A stretch of DNA of 42,742 nucleotides from positions 1 to 42,742 of the forward strand of contig JAQWRR010000035.1 in the NCBI GenBank assembly GCA_029243585.1. Direction: 5' to 3'. The first letter of the stretch is position 1. Every line of letters begins with the position of its first letter. Under the pieces are notes generated by a model. It did no database searches, was not told where the DNA came from, and was given only the letters and a program-made list of their open reading frames with translations. Position numbers and translations under genes: made by a program. Source of the DNA: Gammaproteobacteria bacterium. GTDB taxonomy: Bacteria; Pseudomonadota; Gammaproteobacteria; Steroidobacterales; Rariloculaceae. Shown one piece after another: positions 1 through 9,669 of this stretch.

Positions 1-108
1 GGAAAAGTAGGGAAACTTGCTAAGCGTGTAGGAATGGAGAGGACTCATCTTTATCGTAAATTACGTTCTTTGGGTATCGATTTCCGTCAAACAGGATCAG
101 AAAAATAA
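1..108 (+). CDS. C-terminal fragment of a Fis-type HTH / sigma54-dependent (NtrC-like) response regulator, 5' truncated by window edge
   Basis: Frame 1 reads GKVGKLAKRVGMERTHLYRKLRSLGIDFRQTGSEK-stop; typical C-terminal Fis-family HTH of NtrC-type regulators. Confidence 0.75.
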   Translation, partial: GKVGKLAKRVGMERTHLYRKLRSLGIDFRQTGSEK

Positions 109-129
109 ATTATATTTCGCTTTAGGTGA

Positions 130-705
130 TTAATCAGAAACTGTTCGCATATAAACATCTATATTCGCGCCACTTAGTTGTTCACGTAAACTATTCAGTT
201 CATTAATTCCCTCAATAGGACCGATAATCACACGATGGTATTCATTCAAATCAATTGTGACTTCTTCAATCCTAGATTCTATATTCAGTATCATTAGGTT
301 TGTTCTCATTCGCTCGGCGTCTGCGGATGCTATAAAAGAACCCACTTGTAGGATATATAGATCGTTAGTCTCTGTATTTGTTTGGGCCACCACACTAATA
401 GGATTTATTCCTGATTCTAATTGCGGGTTTTCTTTGGGCAGCATTTCGTAGAATGTATACCCATCTGCGGGATGCTCTATTATTGCAACCTCTGGGGCTG
501 CCGGAGTTTCTGGTGCGGATTCTAGACGAGCTTCAACAGGCATTTGGTTGGGGATTTGTGCTCTGATTTTGTCAATTTCGTGTCTATTATTTATATAGAT
601 TAGTACTGCAACAATTAATCCAAGACTCAGTCCAGAAAGCATCCATGGCCAGCCGGACGTGTTCTGAGAAGCTTTGGTTGTAGGATGTTTTACGTCAGAC
701 TTCAT
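130..705 (-). CDS. SPOR-domain membrane protein (FtsN-like)
   Basis: N-terminal single TM, Pro/Ala/Glu-rich linker, C-terminal LYILQVGSFIASADAERMRTNL...YHRVIIGPI SPOR motif; directly downstream of argS. Confidence 0.8.
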   Translation of the reverse strand: MKSDVKHPTTKASQNTSGWPWMLSGLSLGLIVAVLIYINNRHEIDKIRAQIPNQMPVEARLESAPETPAAPEVAIIEHPADGYTFYEMLPKENPQLESGINPISVVAQTNTETNDLYILQVGSFIASADAERMRTNLMILNIESRIEEVTIDLNEYHRVIIGPIEGINELNSLREQLSGANIDVYMRTVSD

Positions 706-714
706 ATTGATTTT

Positions 715-2460
715 TTACATCCTATCAGGAGCATTCACGCCTAATAGTGTCAGTCCATTATAGAGTACCTGTCTTATGCCTAACGCAAGACTGATACGCA
801 CATTACGAAGCTTTTCATCATCGACTAGCATTTTGTGTGCGTTATAGTATGAATGAAAATCAGCTGACAGGCTGCGCAGATAATGCACTATGTTTTGTGG
901 CGCACGGTTAACAGAAGCAAGTTCAACTATTTCAGGATACCGACTTAAAAGCACTAATAAGGCTTTTTCATTGTCTTCCTTTAATAGTGATAAGTCAGAG
1001 ATGGTACTCATCTTATGCTTAAGATCTTCTTCATCCATTTTTTTAATGAGACTACTTATTCTTGCATGGGCATATTGAATGTAATAAACAGGATTATCAT
1101 TAGACTCTGCTTTCGCAAGTTCTAAATCAAAGTCTAAATGTTGTTCATTAGAGCGAGATACATAATAAAAACGAGCTGCATCATTACCGACTTCATTACG
1201 AAGGTCCCTTAAAGTGACATATTTGCCAGATCTGGTCGACATTTGAACTTTTTCACGTCCACGATAAAGGCTTACGAACTGTACTAATCTGACTTCTAGG
1301 GATTCAGCTGGTTCTCCCATGGCTTCAAGACCAGCACGTACTCTTGCAATGTAGCCATGGTGGTCTGCACCTAAAACATCTAGAAGGACGTCAAACCCGC
1401 GCCTTCTTTTCTCCAGATGATATGCAATATCAGACGCAAAATAGGTGGTGGCGCCATTTTCACGGACAACCACACGATCTTTCTCATCACCAAATTTTGT
1501 TGCCTTAAACCAGGTAGCTCCATCGCGTATATCTAACAGATTTTTTTTATTCAAAAGAGTTAAAGCACGCTCTATTGAGCCTTTTTCATCTAGGCTTGCC
1601 TCTGAATACCAAATATCAGGTTTGACCCCGAACTCCAATAAGTCAGCTTTGATATCAGTTAGAACATTATCTAATGCTTTTTTTAAAAGCTTATTGAATT
1701 TTGCTATGCCAAGAATATCTTTTGTTTGAGAAATAAGTTTATCTAGCAATATTTCTCCGTCATTTTCTAAATCACTAAGTATTTCGTTTAGGGCAGCCTT
1801 ATTTTCAGCGGAGAATTTTTTGCTTAGCTTGGTTTGTATTTGTTTCGCGATATCTATGACGTAATCGCCCTGATATGCATTTTTTGGGAAGCTTACTTCT
1901 ATACCGTTTAGCTGAAGATGTCTTAGCCACACACTGACAGCGAGTATATTCATCTGGCGCCCTGCGTCATTCACATAATATTCTTCTTGTACATCATGGC
2001 CAGTTGCTCGAAGTAGATTGGCTAGGGACGCGCCATAGGCGGCATGGCGCCCATGGCCAACATGTAGTGGTCCTGTTGGATTAGCTGACACATATTCCAC
2101 AAGGACGCGTTGATTGTTACCAAGACTAGAACAGCCATAGCCTGACCCTAACTTGAGTATATCGATGAGCTCTTTATAGTAAGTGCTAGTCGAAACACTA
2201 ATATTAATAAATCCAGGGCCAGCGACTTGTATTTCTTCTATGAGCTCTGATTGAGGGATATATTTTATTAAAGTTTCAGCTAATTCTTGGGGTGGCCTCC
2301 CAAGTTCTTTAGCTAGTCTCATTGCGATATTAGTTGTGAAATCCCCATGTTTAGGGTCGCGAGTTCTTTCTAGTTGCAGATCATAGTTAGAGTCTAATTT
2401 ATGCGAAGCATAAAAATCTGCCATAGTTTCTTTGAAAAAGTTTTTAATTTGAGAGCGCAA
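715..2460 (-). CDS. argS: Arginyl-tRNA synthetase
   Basis: 581 aa; VEYVSANPTGPLHVGHGRHAAYG (HIGH motif), VQMSTRSGKYVTLRDL (KMSKS-like region). Confidence 0.95.
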   Translation of the reverse strand: MRSQIKNFFKETMADFYASHKLDSNYDLQLERTRDPKHGDFTTNIAMRLAKELGRPPQELAETLIKYIPQSELIEEIQVAGPGFINISVSTSTYYKELIDILKLGSGYGCSSLGNNQRVLVEYVSANPTGPLHVGHGRHAAYGASLANLLRATGHDVQEEYYVNDAGRQMNILAVSVWLRHLQLNGIEVSFPKNAYQGDYVIDIAKQIQTKLSKKFSAENKAALNEILSDLENDGEILLDKLISQTKDILGIAKFNKLLKKALDNVLTDIKADLLEFGVKPDIWYSEASLDEKGSIERALTLLNKKNLLDIRDGATWFKATKFGDEKDRVVVRENGATTYFASDIAYHLEKRRRGFDVLLDVLGADHHGYIARVRAGLEAMGEPAESLEVRLVQFVSLYRGREKVQMSTRSGKYVTLRDLRNEVGNDAARFYYVSRSNEQHLDFDLELAKAESNDNPVYYIQYAHARISSLIKKMDEEDLKHKMSTISDLSLLKEDNEKALLVLLSRYPEIVELASVNRAPQNIVHYLRSLSADFHSYYNAHKMLVDDEKLRNVRISLALGIRQVLYNGLTLLGVNAPDRM

Positions 2461-2502
2461 AACGTCAGCCAGATAGTTATGATTAATGGATTCTACCTGA
2501 AG

Positions 2503-4686
2503 CTATAACTCAGCTGGGTCAACATCAATCGACCACCGAATACGTCTAGCCTGAGGCCAATCACGAACGAGTAGTAACATATTACTTGTTAGATCATGAA
2601 GAGTCTTCCGAGAATTATGCTGGAAAAGAAGCTGCGCTCTAAAACGGTTCCCACGTTTCTCCATGCTTGGAGCCGCTGGGCCTAGTATTTTTATACTATC
2701 GGTCATATTTCTAGCAGTAGAAGCAATGCGCTCAAGAAATGCATGGGCTGTCTTTTTATTTATTGCCTCTGCACGCCAAACAATTAAATACGAAAAAGGC
2801 GGCCAGGCAGCAGCCTTACGTTCTTTTAAAGCAAGCTGTCCGAATGCATCATAGTCTTGTTGCACAAGCGTTGTTAAAAGGGGGTGAGATGGATAATGGC
2901 TTTGGATAAAAACCTCACCTGGCTGATCTCGTCGGCCAGCTCTACCTGCTACTTGTAGCAACGTTTGCCCTAGCTTTTCGTTGCATCGGAAGTCAGTTCC
3001 AAAGAGGCCTTGATCTGCGCTTAGTACACCCACGAGTGTTACGTTGGGAAAATCATGTCCCTTTGCTAGCATTTGGGTGCCTACTATAATTTGAGTGTCG
3101 CCGTGCGTAACATCTGCAAGAATAGATTCAAGACTTCCTTTATTAGAGGCAATATCTTTATCTAGACGAGCGATTTTTATTTCGGGAAATAAGGCCTGTA
3201 ACTCATCAGTAATTCTCTGAGTTCCAGCTCCAACGGCAATTCGTTCGGTAGCACAAATGCTACAGCCCCATGTTAATGAACGAGTTAGACCACAGTGATG
3301 ACACCAAAGTTGACCAATTCTAGCGTGCAATGTCATACGTGCATCACATTGATCACATTCTTCCACGGTACCGCATTCAGTACATAATAGTACGGGAGCA
3401 AATCCACGCCGGTTAATAAACAAAAGAACTTGTTGATCTAAAGATAGATGGCGTTCTATTGCTGTTATTAGAGGTGTGGATAGCCCATGCCGCTCTGCAT
3501 GAACATTCATATCGATTATCTGAATTGTTGGTTTTCCAGCTAATCCTATTTGATCGTCCATGCGTAGCTCTTGGTAGCGCCCGTGTGTGACGTTATGGAT
3601 GCTTTCAAGCGACGGTGTAGCTGAGGCCAAAAGTACGGGAATATTAAGTCCACGCGCTCTAAGAACAGCGAGATCTCTTGCGGAATATTTAAACCCATCC
3701 TGTTGTTTATATGAAGCGTCATGCTCTTCATCAACAATGATTAGACCGGCATTGACGAGAGGAGCAAATATTGCTGACCTTGTGCCAAGGATAATTTTAG
3801 CTTCCCCAGAGCGTGTTGCTCTCCAAGCTTCAAGACGTTCCGCTGTGGTGAGACCGGAGTGCATAACGGCGAGACAGGTTCCAAAACGATTTTCCAATCT
3901 TTTTAAAAGCTGTGGAGTTAATCCAATCTCTGGAACTAATAATAAGCTTTGTCGACCAAAGTGAAGTTGGTTCGAAATGAGATGCATATATACTTCGGTT
4001 TTCCCGCTGCCTGTAACTCCTTGAAGTAAGTAAGCCGCATAACTTTCAGCTGCATCTGTAATTGCACTAACACAGTTTTGTTGTTCAACATTTAATTTTA
4101 AAGGGGATTCAGTTGGTTTATTGACTGATTTCATCTGGCAAGGTTTTTCTAAATATTGGACCCACCCACGAGCAGTCATACGATTTAAAACGCTACCTTT
4201 GATGCCAGCATCTAGTAGTTCCTGTGCACTGATTTGATCAGAGCGCCGCAGCAATTCAATGACCCGTATTTGTAATTTACCCAAATTATCTTCGCTAGAT
4301 AATGCTCTCCCGGTTTTAGTTAGTTCCCAAAACTTCTCGCTGGATTGCGCAGGGCGACCTTGACGAAGCAGTGTTGGCAGAGCGTGGGTTAGTACCTCAC
4401 CAAGTGGATGGTGGTAATAATTTGCGCACCAACACAGCAAATCAAATAGTTCTGTATTAAGGACAGGTTCTGTATCTAGTGTTTCCAGAATTTCCCTAAT
4501 GCGACTTGGGTCCAAGCTGGGTTTATCGATATGGCAAGTTACAATCCCAATTTTCTCTCTTCTTCCAAGTGGTACACGCACCCTGCAGCCAAGAGATGGT
4601 GGCGGCCCAGATTTTGTCCATTGGTAGTCTAATTGGCCCACAAGAGGAACAGGAATCGCAACCTGTACAAATGAACTTTTGGTCAT
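2503..4686 (-). CDS. priA: Primosomal protein N' (replication restart helicase PriA)
   Basis: 727 aa; GVTGSGKTEVY Walker A, DEEHD, paired-Cys zinc-binding region CTECGTVEECDQC...CHHCG, QVAGRAGR. Confidence 0.95.
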   Translation of the reverse strand: MTKSSFVQVAIPVPLVGQLDYQWTKSGPPPSLGCRVRVPLGRREKIGIVTCHIDKPSLDPSRIREILETLDTEPVLNTELFDLLCWCANYYHHPLGEVLTHALPTLLRQGRPAQSSEKFWELTKTGRALSSEDNLGKLQIRVIELLRRSDQISAQELLDAGIKGSVLNRMTARGWVQYLEKPCQMKSVNKPTESPLKLNVEQQNCVSAITDAAESYAAYLLQGVTGSGKTEVYMHLISNQLHFGRQSLLLVPEIGLTPQLLKRLENRFGTCLAVMHSGLTTAERLEAWRATRSGEAKIILGTRSAIFAPLVNAGLIIVDEEHDASYKQQDGFKYSARDLAVLRARGLNIPVLLASATPSLESIHNVTHGRYQELRMDDQIGLAGKPTIQIIDMNVHAERHGLSTPLITAIERHLSLDQQVLLFINRRGFAPVLLCTECGTVEECDQCDARMTLHARIGQLWCHHCGLTRSLTWGCSICATERIAVGAGTQRITDELQALFPEIKIARLDKDIASNKGSLESILADVTHGDTQIIVGTQMLAKGHDFPNVTLVGVLSADQGLFGTDFRCNEKLGQTLLQVAGRAGRRDQPGEVFIQSHYPSHPLLTTLVQQDYDAFGQLALKERKAAAWPPFSYLIVWRAEAINKKTAHAFLERIASTARNMTDSIKILGPAAPSMEKRGNRFRAQLLFQHNSRKTLHDLTSNMLLLVRDWPQARRIRWSIDVDPAEL

Positions 4687-4883
4687 CTAGTCATCCCATG
4701 CAATGGGGTTATGATGTCGATAAGGCAAATCTTTAGTTGCATGGTCATCGTCTAAGTTTACAATCTCTGTCTAAGATAACCACTTAGCCAAGAATAACTT
4801 ACATAGAAGCTTGGATTACCAGCTTTTACGTAATATTTGGTTACTAATATATTTGATGGGCATGGTGTGGTCGGAGAACGATT

Positions 4884-6425
4884 ATGAAAATAGGAATACC
4901 TAGAGAAATTCGGCATGGCGAAAAGCGCGTTGCAGCAACACCTGAGGTGGCCTTAGAAATACAAAAGCTAGGTTTTTCAATTGCTATGGAAGCTGGGGCA
5001 GGAGACGCGGCTAGCTTTGAAGATTCAGCTTTCCATGCGGTAGGTGTTGATGTTCTCAATGATCCTGTTTCTATTTGGTCCAATAGCGACATTATTATCA
5101 AGGTGCGACCCCCCGAAGACGAAGAAATAGAGTTGATGAGTTCGGGCCAGGCGCTAATTTGCTTTCTATGGCCTGCGCAGAATCGTGAGTTACTTGAGAC
5201 CTTAGCTGCTAAGGGTGTGACGACTCTTGCTATGGATAGCATACCGCGTATTTCCAGAGCCCAAAAGATGGATGCGCTAAGTTCGATGGCTAATATAGCA
5301 GGGTACCGAGCAGTTATAGAGGCGGCTCAGCACTTTGGGCGATTTTTTACTGGTCAGATCACAGCTGCTGGCAAGATTCCACCAGCGAAGGTCTTGGTTA
5401 TTGGTGCCGGTGTTGCAGGACTCGCTGCTATCGGTGCAGCGAAAGCAATGGGTGCCATTGTACGTGCTTTTGACACGCGCCCGGAGGTGAAAGAGCAGGT
5501 TGAAAGTATGGATGGAGAGTTTTTACTGCTAGATTTTAAAGAAGATGCATCTGGTGAGGGCGGGTACGCCAAAACCATGAGCGAGGAGTTTATCAAAGCA
5601 GAAATGGCTTTATTTGCTGATCAAGCAAAAGATGTAGATATCATAATTACTACCGCTTTGATTCCAGGTATGCCCGCTCCCGAACTGATTACTTCTGAAA
5701 TGGTTCATTCTATGAGGCCAGGTAGTGTCATCGTAGACTTGGCGGCAGAGCAGGGAGGTAATTGCGCTCTAACAGAAGCCGATAAGGTAGTAAAAAAAGA
5801 GGGTGTTTCAATTATAGGGTATACAGATTTGCCCAGTCGATTAGCTTCACAGTCCAGTCAGCTTTATGGCACTAATTTGAGACATTTGCTTACGGACATG
5901 TGTCCTGACAAAAATGGACAACTCATTGTCGACATGGATGATGAAGTTATAAGAGGTGCAACGGTTGTTAAGAATCAGGAAATCACATGGCCGCCCCCAG
6001 CGCCTAAACTATCAGTAGAAAAAAAGAAGGCACCAGAAAAACCTAGTATTTCCGAATCATCATCAATCGCTAAGCCTAGGCAATCTCGTCTAATGCCCAT
6101 TTTATCTTTGAGTGTGGCAGTTTTAGCCCTATTGGGGGTTGGGGCAGTAGCACCGGCATCTTTTCTAGAGCATTTTACAGTTTTCGTGCTCGCCTGTTTC
6201 ATAGGTTATATGGTGATCTGGAATGTAACTCCGGCTCTTCATACGCCACTAATGAGCGTAACAAACTCCATTTCTAGCATCATAATAATAGGAGCGCTGC
6301 TGCAAGTTAGTTCAGCGGAGAGTCCAATTATGTGGATTGCTGGACTCACAATATTGATTACAAGCATAAACATTGCTGGCGGGTTTGCGGTGACACGTCG
6401 TATGCTAGAAATGTTCCGAAAATAG
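4884..6425 (+). CDS. pntA: NAD(P) transhydrogenase subunit alpha
   Basis: 513 aa; MKIGIPREIRHGEKRVAATP, VIGAGVAGLAAIGAAKAMGAIVRAFDTRPEVKEQVES, C-terminal TM helices. Confidence 0.96.
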   Translation: MKIGIPREIRHGEKRVAATPEVALEIQKLGFSIAMEAGAGDAASFEDSAFHAVGVDVLNDPVSIWSNSDIIIKVRPPEDEEIELMSSGQALICFLWPAQNRELLETLAAKGVTTLAMDSIPRISRAQKMDALSSMANIAGYRAVIEAAQHFGRFFTGQITAAGKIPPAKVLVIGAGVAGLAAIGAAKAMGAIVRAFDTRPEVKEQVESMDGEFLLLDFKEDASGEGGYAKTMSEEFIKAEMALFADQAKDVDIIITTALIPGMPAPELITSEMVHSMRPGSVIVDLAAEQGGNCALTEADKVVKKEGVSIIGYTDLPSRLASQSSQLYGTNLRHLLTDMCPDKNGQLIVDMDDEVIRGATVVKNQEITWPPPAPKLSVEKKKAPEKPSISESSSIAKPRQSRLMPILSLSVAVLALLGVGAVAPASFLEHFTVFVLACFIGYMVIWNVTPALHTPLMSVTNSISSIIIIGALLQVSSAESPIMWIAGLTILITSINIAGGFAVTRRMLEMFRK

Positions 6426-6434
6426 GGAGCTGAA

Positions 6435-7838
6435 ATGTCAGGAGTCGTTACAGTAGCTTATATAGGAGCTACGATATTGTTTATCCTTGCGCTCGGTGGG
6501 TTGAGCCACCCCGAGACAGCTCGAAGAGGAAACCTCTACGGTATGGTTGGCATGAGTATTGCACTCTTAGCCACTGTATTGGGTGTGGTTACAGATCATT
6601 ACCTATTATTAGTTTTAGGCCTTATAGTTGGTGGCGCTATCGGCATTATTCTTGCGCGGCGCGTTCAGATGACGCAGATGCCAGAGTTGGTAGCAATTCT
6701 TCATAGTCTAGTTGGGTTAGCTGCTGTGTTAGTAGGGTTTGCAAATTTTATGGACCCAGAGGTTCATTTTGAAGGTGTTGAACAAACCATCCACGATATA
6801 GAGGTTTATCTAAGTATTTTAATTGGGGCGGTTACATTTTCCGGCTCGGTGATTGCATTCGGGAAACTGAGTGGGAAAATAAGCGGAGCACCTCTTGCAC
6901 TTCCTGGGCGTCACTGGTTAAACCTTGGACTCCTCATTATAACTATTGTGGTGGGCTGGCAATTTGTCAATGAGTCAGCTAATGCAGGTATCGGAATAAC
7001 TTCCGGGCTAAACCCATTGATAATAATGACTGCTGTGGCGCTATTATTTGGAATTCACATGGTCATGGCAATCGGTGGTGCTGATATGCCAGTCGTGGTG
7101 TCAATGCTTAACAGTTATTCTGGCTGGGCAGCTGCGGCTACTGGGTTTATGTTGAGTAATAATCTTCTTATCGTAACAGGTGCTTTGGTAGGCAGCAGTG
7201 GGGCAATACTAAGTTATATTATGTGCCGAGCAATGAACAGAAAGTTCCTTGCAGTTATAGCTGGCGGTTTTGGAACTTCTGATAGTGCATCAATAGGTGA
7301 TAATGCTGTTCAAGGAGAAGCCGTTGCTATTGAATCTATTGAGGTAGCCAACCTACTTTCTGGCGCTAAAGAAATAATGATTATCCCAGGTTACGGTATG
7401 GCTGTGGCTCAGGCTCAGCATACTGTCTGTGAAATCACAAAGGTTCTCCGTAGCAAAGGCATTAATGTGCGTTTTGGTATCCACCCTGTTGCGGGCCGTA
7501 TGCCTGGCCATATGAATGTGTTGCTTGCTGAAGCAAGGGTTCCATATGACATAGTGTTTGAGATGGATGAAATAAACCAGGATTTTCCGAATGTGGATGT
7601 TTCCATCATTATTGGTGCAAACGACATAGTTAATCCTTCAGCTCAGGATGAGCCAGATAGTCCTATAGCAGGAATGCCGGTTCTTGAGGCATGGAAAGGT
7701 AAAGCAACAGTAGTGTTAAAACGTAGTATGGCAACAGGCTATGCGGGCGTTCAGAACCCACTATTTTTCAAAGAAAATACACGTATGTTGTTTGGCGATG
7801 CTCGGGAAAGTTTGGACGCTGTCCTAAGGGAGCTCTAG
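6435..7838 (+). CDS. pntB: NAD(P) transhydrogenase subunit beta
   Basis: 467 aa; polytopic N-terminus and NADP-binding domain [14 protein letters not shown]...[20 protein letters not shown]; immediately downstream of pntA. Confidence 0.96.
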   Translation: MSGVVTVAYIGATILFILALGGLSHPETARRGNLYGMVGMSIALLATVLGVVTDHYLLLVLGLIVGGAIGIILARRVQMTQMPELVAILHSLVGLAAVLVGFANFMDPEVHFEGVEQTIHDIEVYLSILIGAVTFSGSVIAFGKLSGKISGAPLALPGRHWLNLGLLIITIVVGWQFVNESANAGIGITSGLNPLIIMTAVALLFGIHMVMAIGGADMPVVVSMLNSYSGWAAAATGFMLSNNLLIVTGALVGSSGAILSYIMCRAMNRKFLAVIAGGFGTSDSASIGDNAVQGEAVAIESIEVANLLSGAKEIMIIPGYGMAVAQAQHTVCEITKVLRSKGINVRFGIHPVAGRMPGHMNVLLAEARVPYDIVFEMDEINQDFPNVDVSIIIGANDIVNPSAQDEPDSPIAGMPVLEAWKGKATVVLKRSMATGYAGVQNPLFFKENTRMLFGDARESLDAVLREL

Positions 7839-7855
7839 GTCAATCGGAGATAAAA

Positions 7856-8659
7856 ATGACCATTTACCGTGAAAGGCTAGTATTAGTTTGCTCAAGCGTT
7901 TTGCTGATGTTTATGGGAGCCTGTACTTCAGATGTAGCATCTCAGGCTACATCCGAGGAGGGTGATTTTCCTGCCTTACCATCGTCTGACCTTTACGCCG
8001 GATCCCCTTACCTTGGCAGTCTTCGTAATTCATTAGTTTATGGGGAGATTTGGGAGCGCCCACAACTTTCTAAACGCGATAGAAGCCTTATAACTATCGC
8101 AGTGCTACAAGCATTGACGCGAGAAGAGCTGGCAATTCACATTCCGAGAGGATTGGATAATGGTTTATCGCCTGAAGAAATCTCGGAGATTATTTTGCAT
8201 GTGACTTTCTATGCAGGTTGGCCAACTGGTGTGCAGGCATCGTTAACAGCTTCTGAAGTATTTGAAAGGCGCGGCTTATCGTTAGGCGTGCTTCCCGAGT
8301 CACCGGCTGGATTAGATATTGTGACTCCCAATACTTTGAGTGGCTCTTACGCAGCGGTACCTAGATTAGGTGAGTTACGTAATAGTCTTTTGTATGGAGA
8401 TATTTGGGAGAGGCCATTGCTTTCCAAGCGGGATCGCAGTCTCATCACTGTCGCAGTTAATCAGTCGCTTTATGCGACTAATCAACTTAGAACTCATATT
8501 AATCGAGCTCTTGATGAAAATGGTGTAACGCCCCAAGAAATCTCGGAGATTATTTTGCATGTGACTTTCTATGCAGGTTGGCCTGCCGCCGTCAATGCTG
8601 GAACTCTTGCAACTGAGGCATTTGAAGCACGAGGAATCGATTTTTCTGAGTTACAGTAG
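7856..8659 (+). CDS. Lipoprotein with two tandem carboxymuconolactone decarboxylase (CMD/AhpD-like) domains
   Basis: MTIYRERLVLVCSSVLLMFMGAC lipobox-like signal; two copies of GxLRNSLxYGxIWERPxLSKRDRSLITxAV...EISEIILHVTFYAGWP. Confidence 0.85.
   Translation: MTIYRERLVLVCSSVLLMFMGACTSDVASQATSEEGDFPALPSSDLYAGSPYLGSLRNSLVYGEIWERPQLSKRDRSLITIAVLQALTREELAIHIPRGLDNGLSPEEISEIILHVTFYAGWPTGVQASLTASEVFERRGLSLGVLPESPAGLDIVTPNTLSGSYAAVPRLGELRNSLLYGDIWERPLLSKRDRSLITVAVNQSLYATNQLRTHINRALDENGVTPQEISEIILHVTFYAGWPAAVNAGTLATEAFEARGIDFSELQ
8175..8223 (+). repeat. 49-bp perfect direct repeat, copy 1 (within CMD domain 1)
   Basis: aagaaatctcggagattattttgcatgtgactttctatgcaggttggcc, identical to 8535-8583, offset exactly 360 bp. 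Confidence 0.97.
8535..8583 (+). repeat. 49-bp perfect direct repeat, copy 2 (within CMD domain 2)
   Basis: Identical to 8175-8223. Confidence 0.97.
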
Positions 8660-8759
8660 AAACTATCAGCTCACCTATTAGCTTTAATCAAAACTTAAGA
8701 GATGTGAGGGGTTTTACATTGCTTTCATCTAGCCTTATTAATTAACTGGGGCACTCGTA

Positions 8760-9557
8760 GTGAAGATATTCATAATTAGCCTCAAGTCCGCAACTAATCG
8801 GCGTGAAATTGCAAAAACACAGTTAAGTAAAACGAATCTATCATACGAGTTCTTTGATGCTGTACAGGGGGTTTCAGATGCAATTAATGCATTTAGTGAG
8901 ATTAACTCTTGGAAATTTCGTTTGAATTCCCTACGAGAACCTTTGCCTGAGGAAATCGGATGTTATGCAAGTCATCGGGCTCTTTGGAGGAAGTCGGTAA
9001 TTCTTAATCAGCCGATTGTTATTTTAGAAGATGACTTTAAGCTCAACCCGTTATTTGCTCAAACAATAAATGAAGTTGGTGAGCACATAAATACATTTGG
9101 CTTTATTCGTCTTGAGTCTTCAAAACGAAACTCATCTGTTCTAAAACGGTTACGGCCGAGAACTTATAATGTCCTGAATCTTCGCAATCACAGTTTACAG
9201 TATCTTTCCGATCCTCCTCAGTCCATGACAGCTTACGCAATTAGTCCAAAAGCCGCTAAGAAACTATTGACTGTCAGCAAAATATTCACAGCTCCTGTAG
9301 ATAAATTTGTACAAAGAACATGGGAGCATGCAACTCCAATATTTGTATTGGAGCCAGCAGTTGTCGAAGCCTCAGAAATACGAGCGAATAATAACTCAAC
9401 AATAAATATTGCTGGAGGTAGGTCGAGAAAAAGCCGTAACCCAATGCTTTTGCTGAGCCGGATGATTTATAAGGGTTTTGGTGAGGTACAACGAATCAGA
9501 TTTGATAGAAAGCAAATTCATCGTTTAGGTTTATCTTCTTTTAGCCAAACGAAATAA
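8760..9557 (+). CDS. Glycosyltransferase family 25 (LPS biosynthesis-type) protein
   Basis: MKIFIISLKSATNRREIAKTQLSKTNLSYEFFDAVQG...EIGCYASHRALWRK...PIVILEDDF, typical GT25 motifs. Confidence 0.88.
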   Translation: MKIFIISLKSATNRREIAKTQLSKTNLSYEFFDAVQGVSDAINAFSEINSWKFRLNSLREPLPEEIGCYASHRALWRKSVILNQPIVILEDDFKLNPLFAQTINEVGEHINTFGFIRLESSKRNSSVLKRLRPRTYNVLNLRNHSLQYLSDPPQSMTAYAISPKAAKKLLTVSKIFTAPVDKFVQRTWEHATPIFVLEPAVVEASEIRANNNSTINIAGGRSRKSRNPMLLLSRMIYKGFGEVQRIRFDRKQIHRLGLSSFSQTK

Positions 9558-9577
9558 ATTTTAATAAACAACATAAC

Positions 9578-9618
9578 GACTACTTATTTCTTATTACAAT
9601 ACTATAGGTAGTCTTTTT
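9578..9618. terminator. Candidate rho-independent terminator between convergent genes
   Basis: GACTACTTAT ... ATAGGTAGTC (10-bp stem with one G-U pair) followed by TTTTT. Confidence 0.5.
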
Positions 9619-9669
9619 ATAGGGCATTTGTAATTTTTGGATACGATTGAGGGGTTGAAAATCTATAAT

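Noticed and set aside
4844-5242. Long ORF antisense to pntA (132 aa) and many similar antisense ORFs (e.g. 3587-3964, 10118-10555, 13327-13623, 24849-25229, 41044-41460)
   Set aside because: Each lies opposite a strongly identified protein-coding gene and shows no recognisable domain; expected as mirror ORFs.
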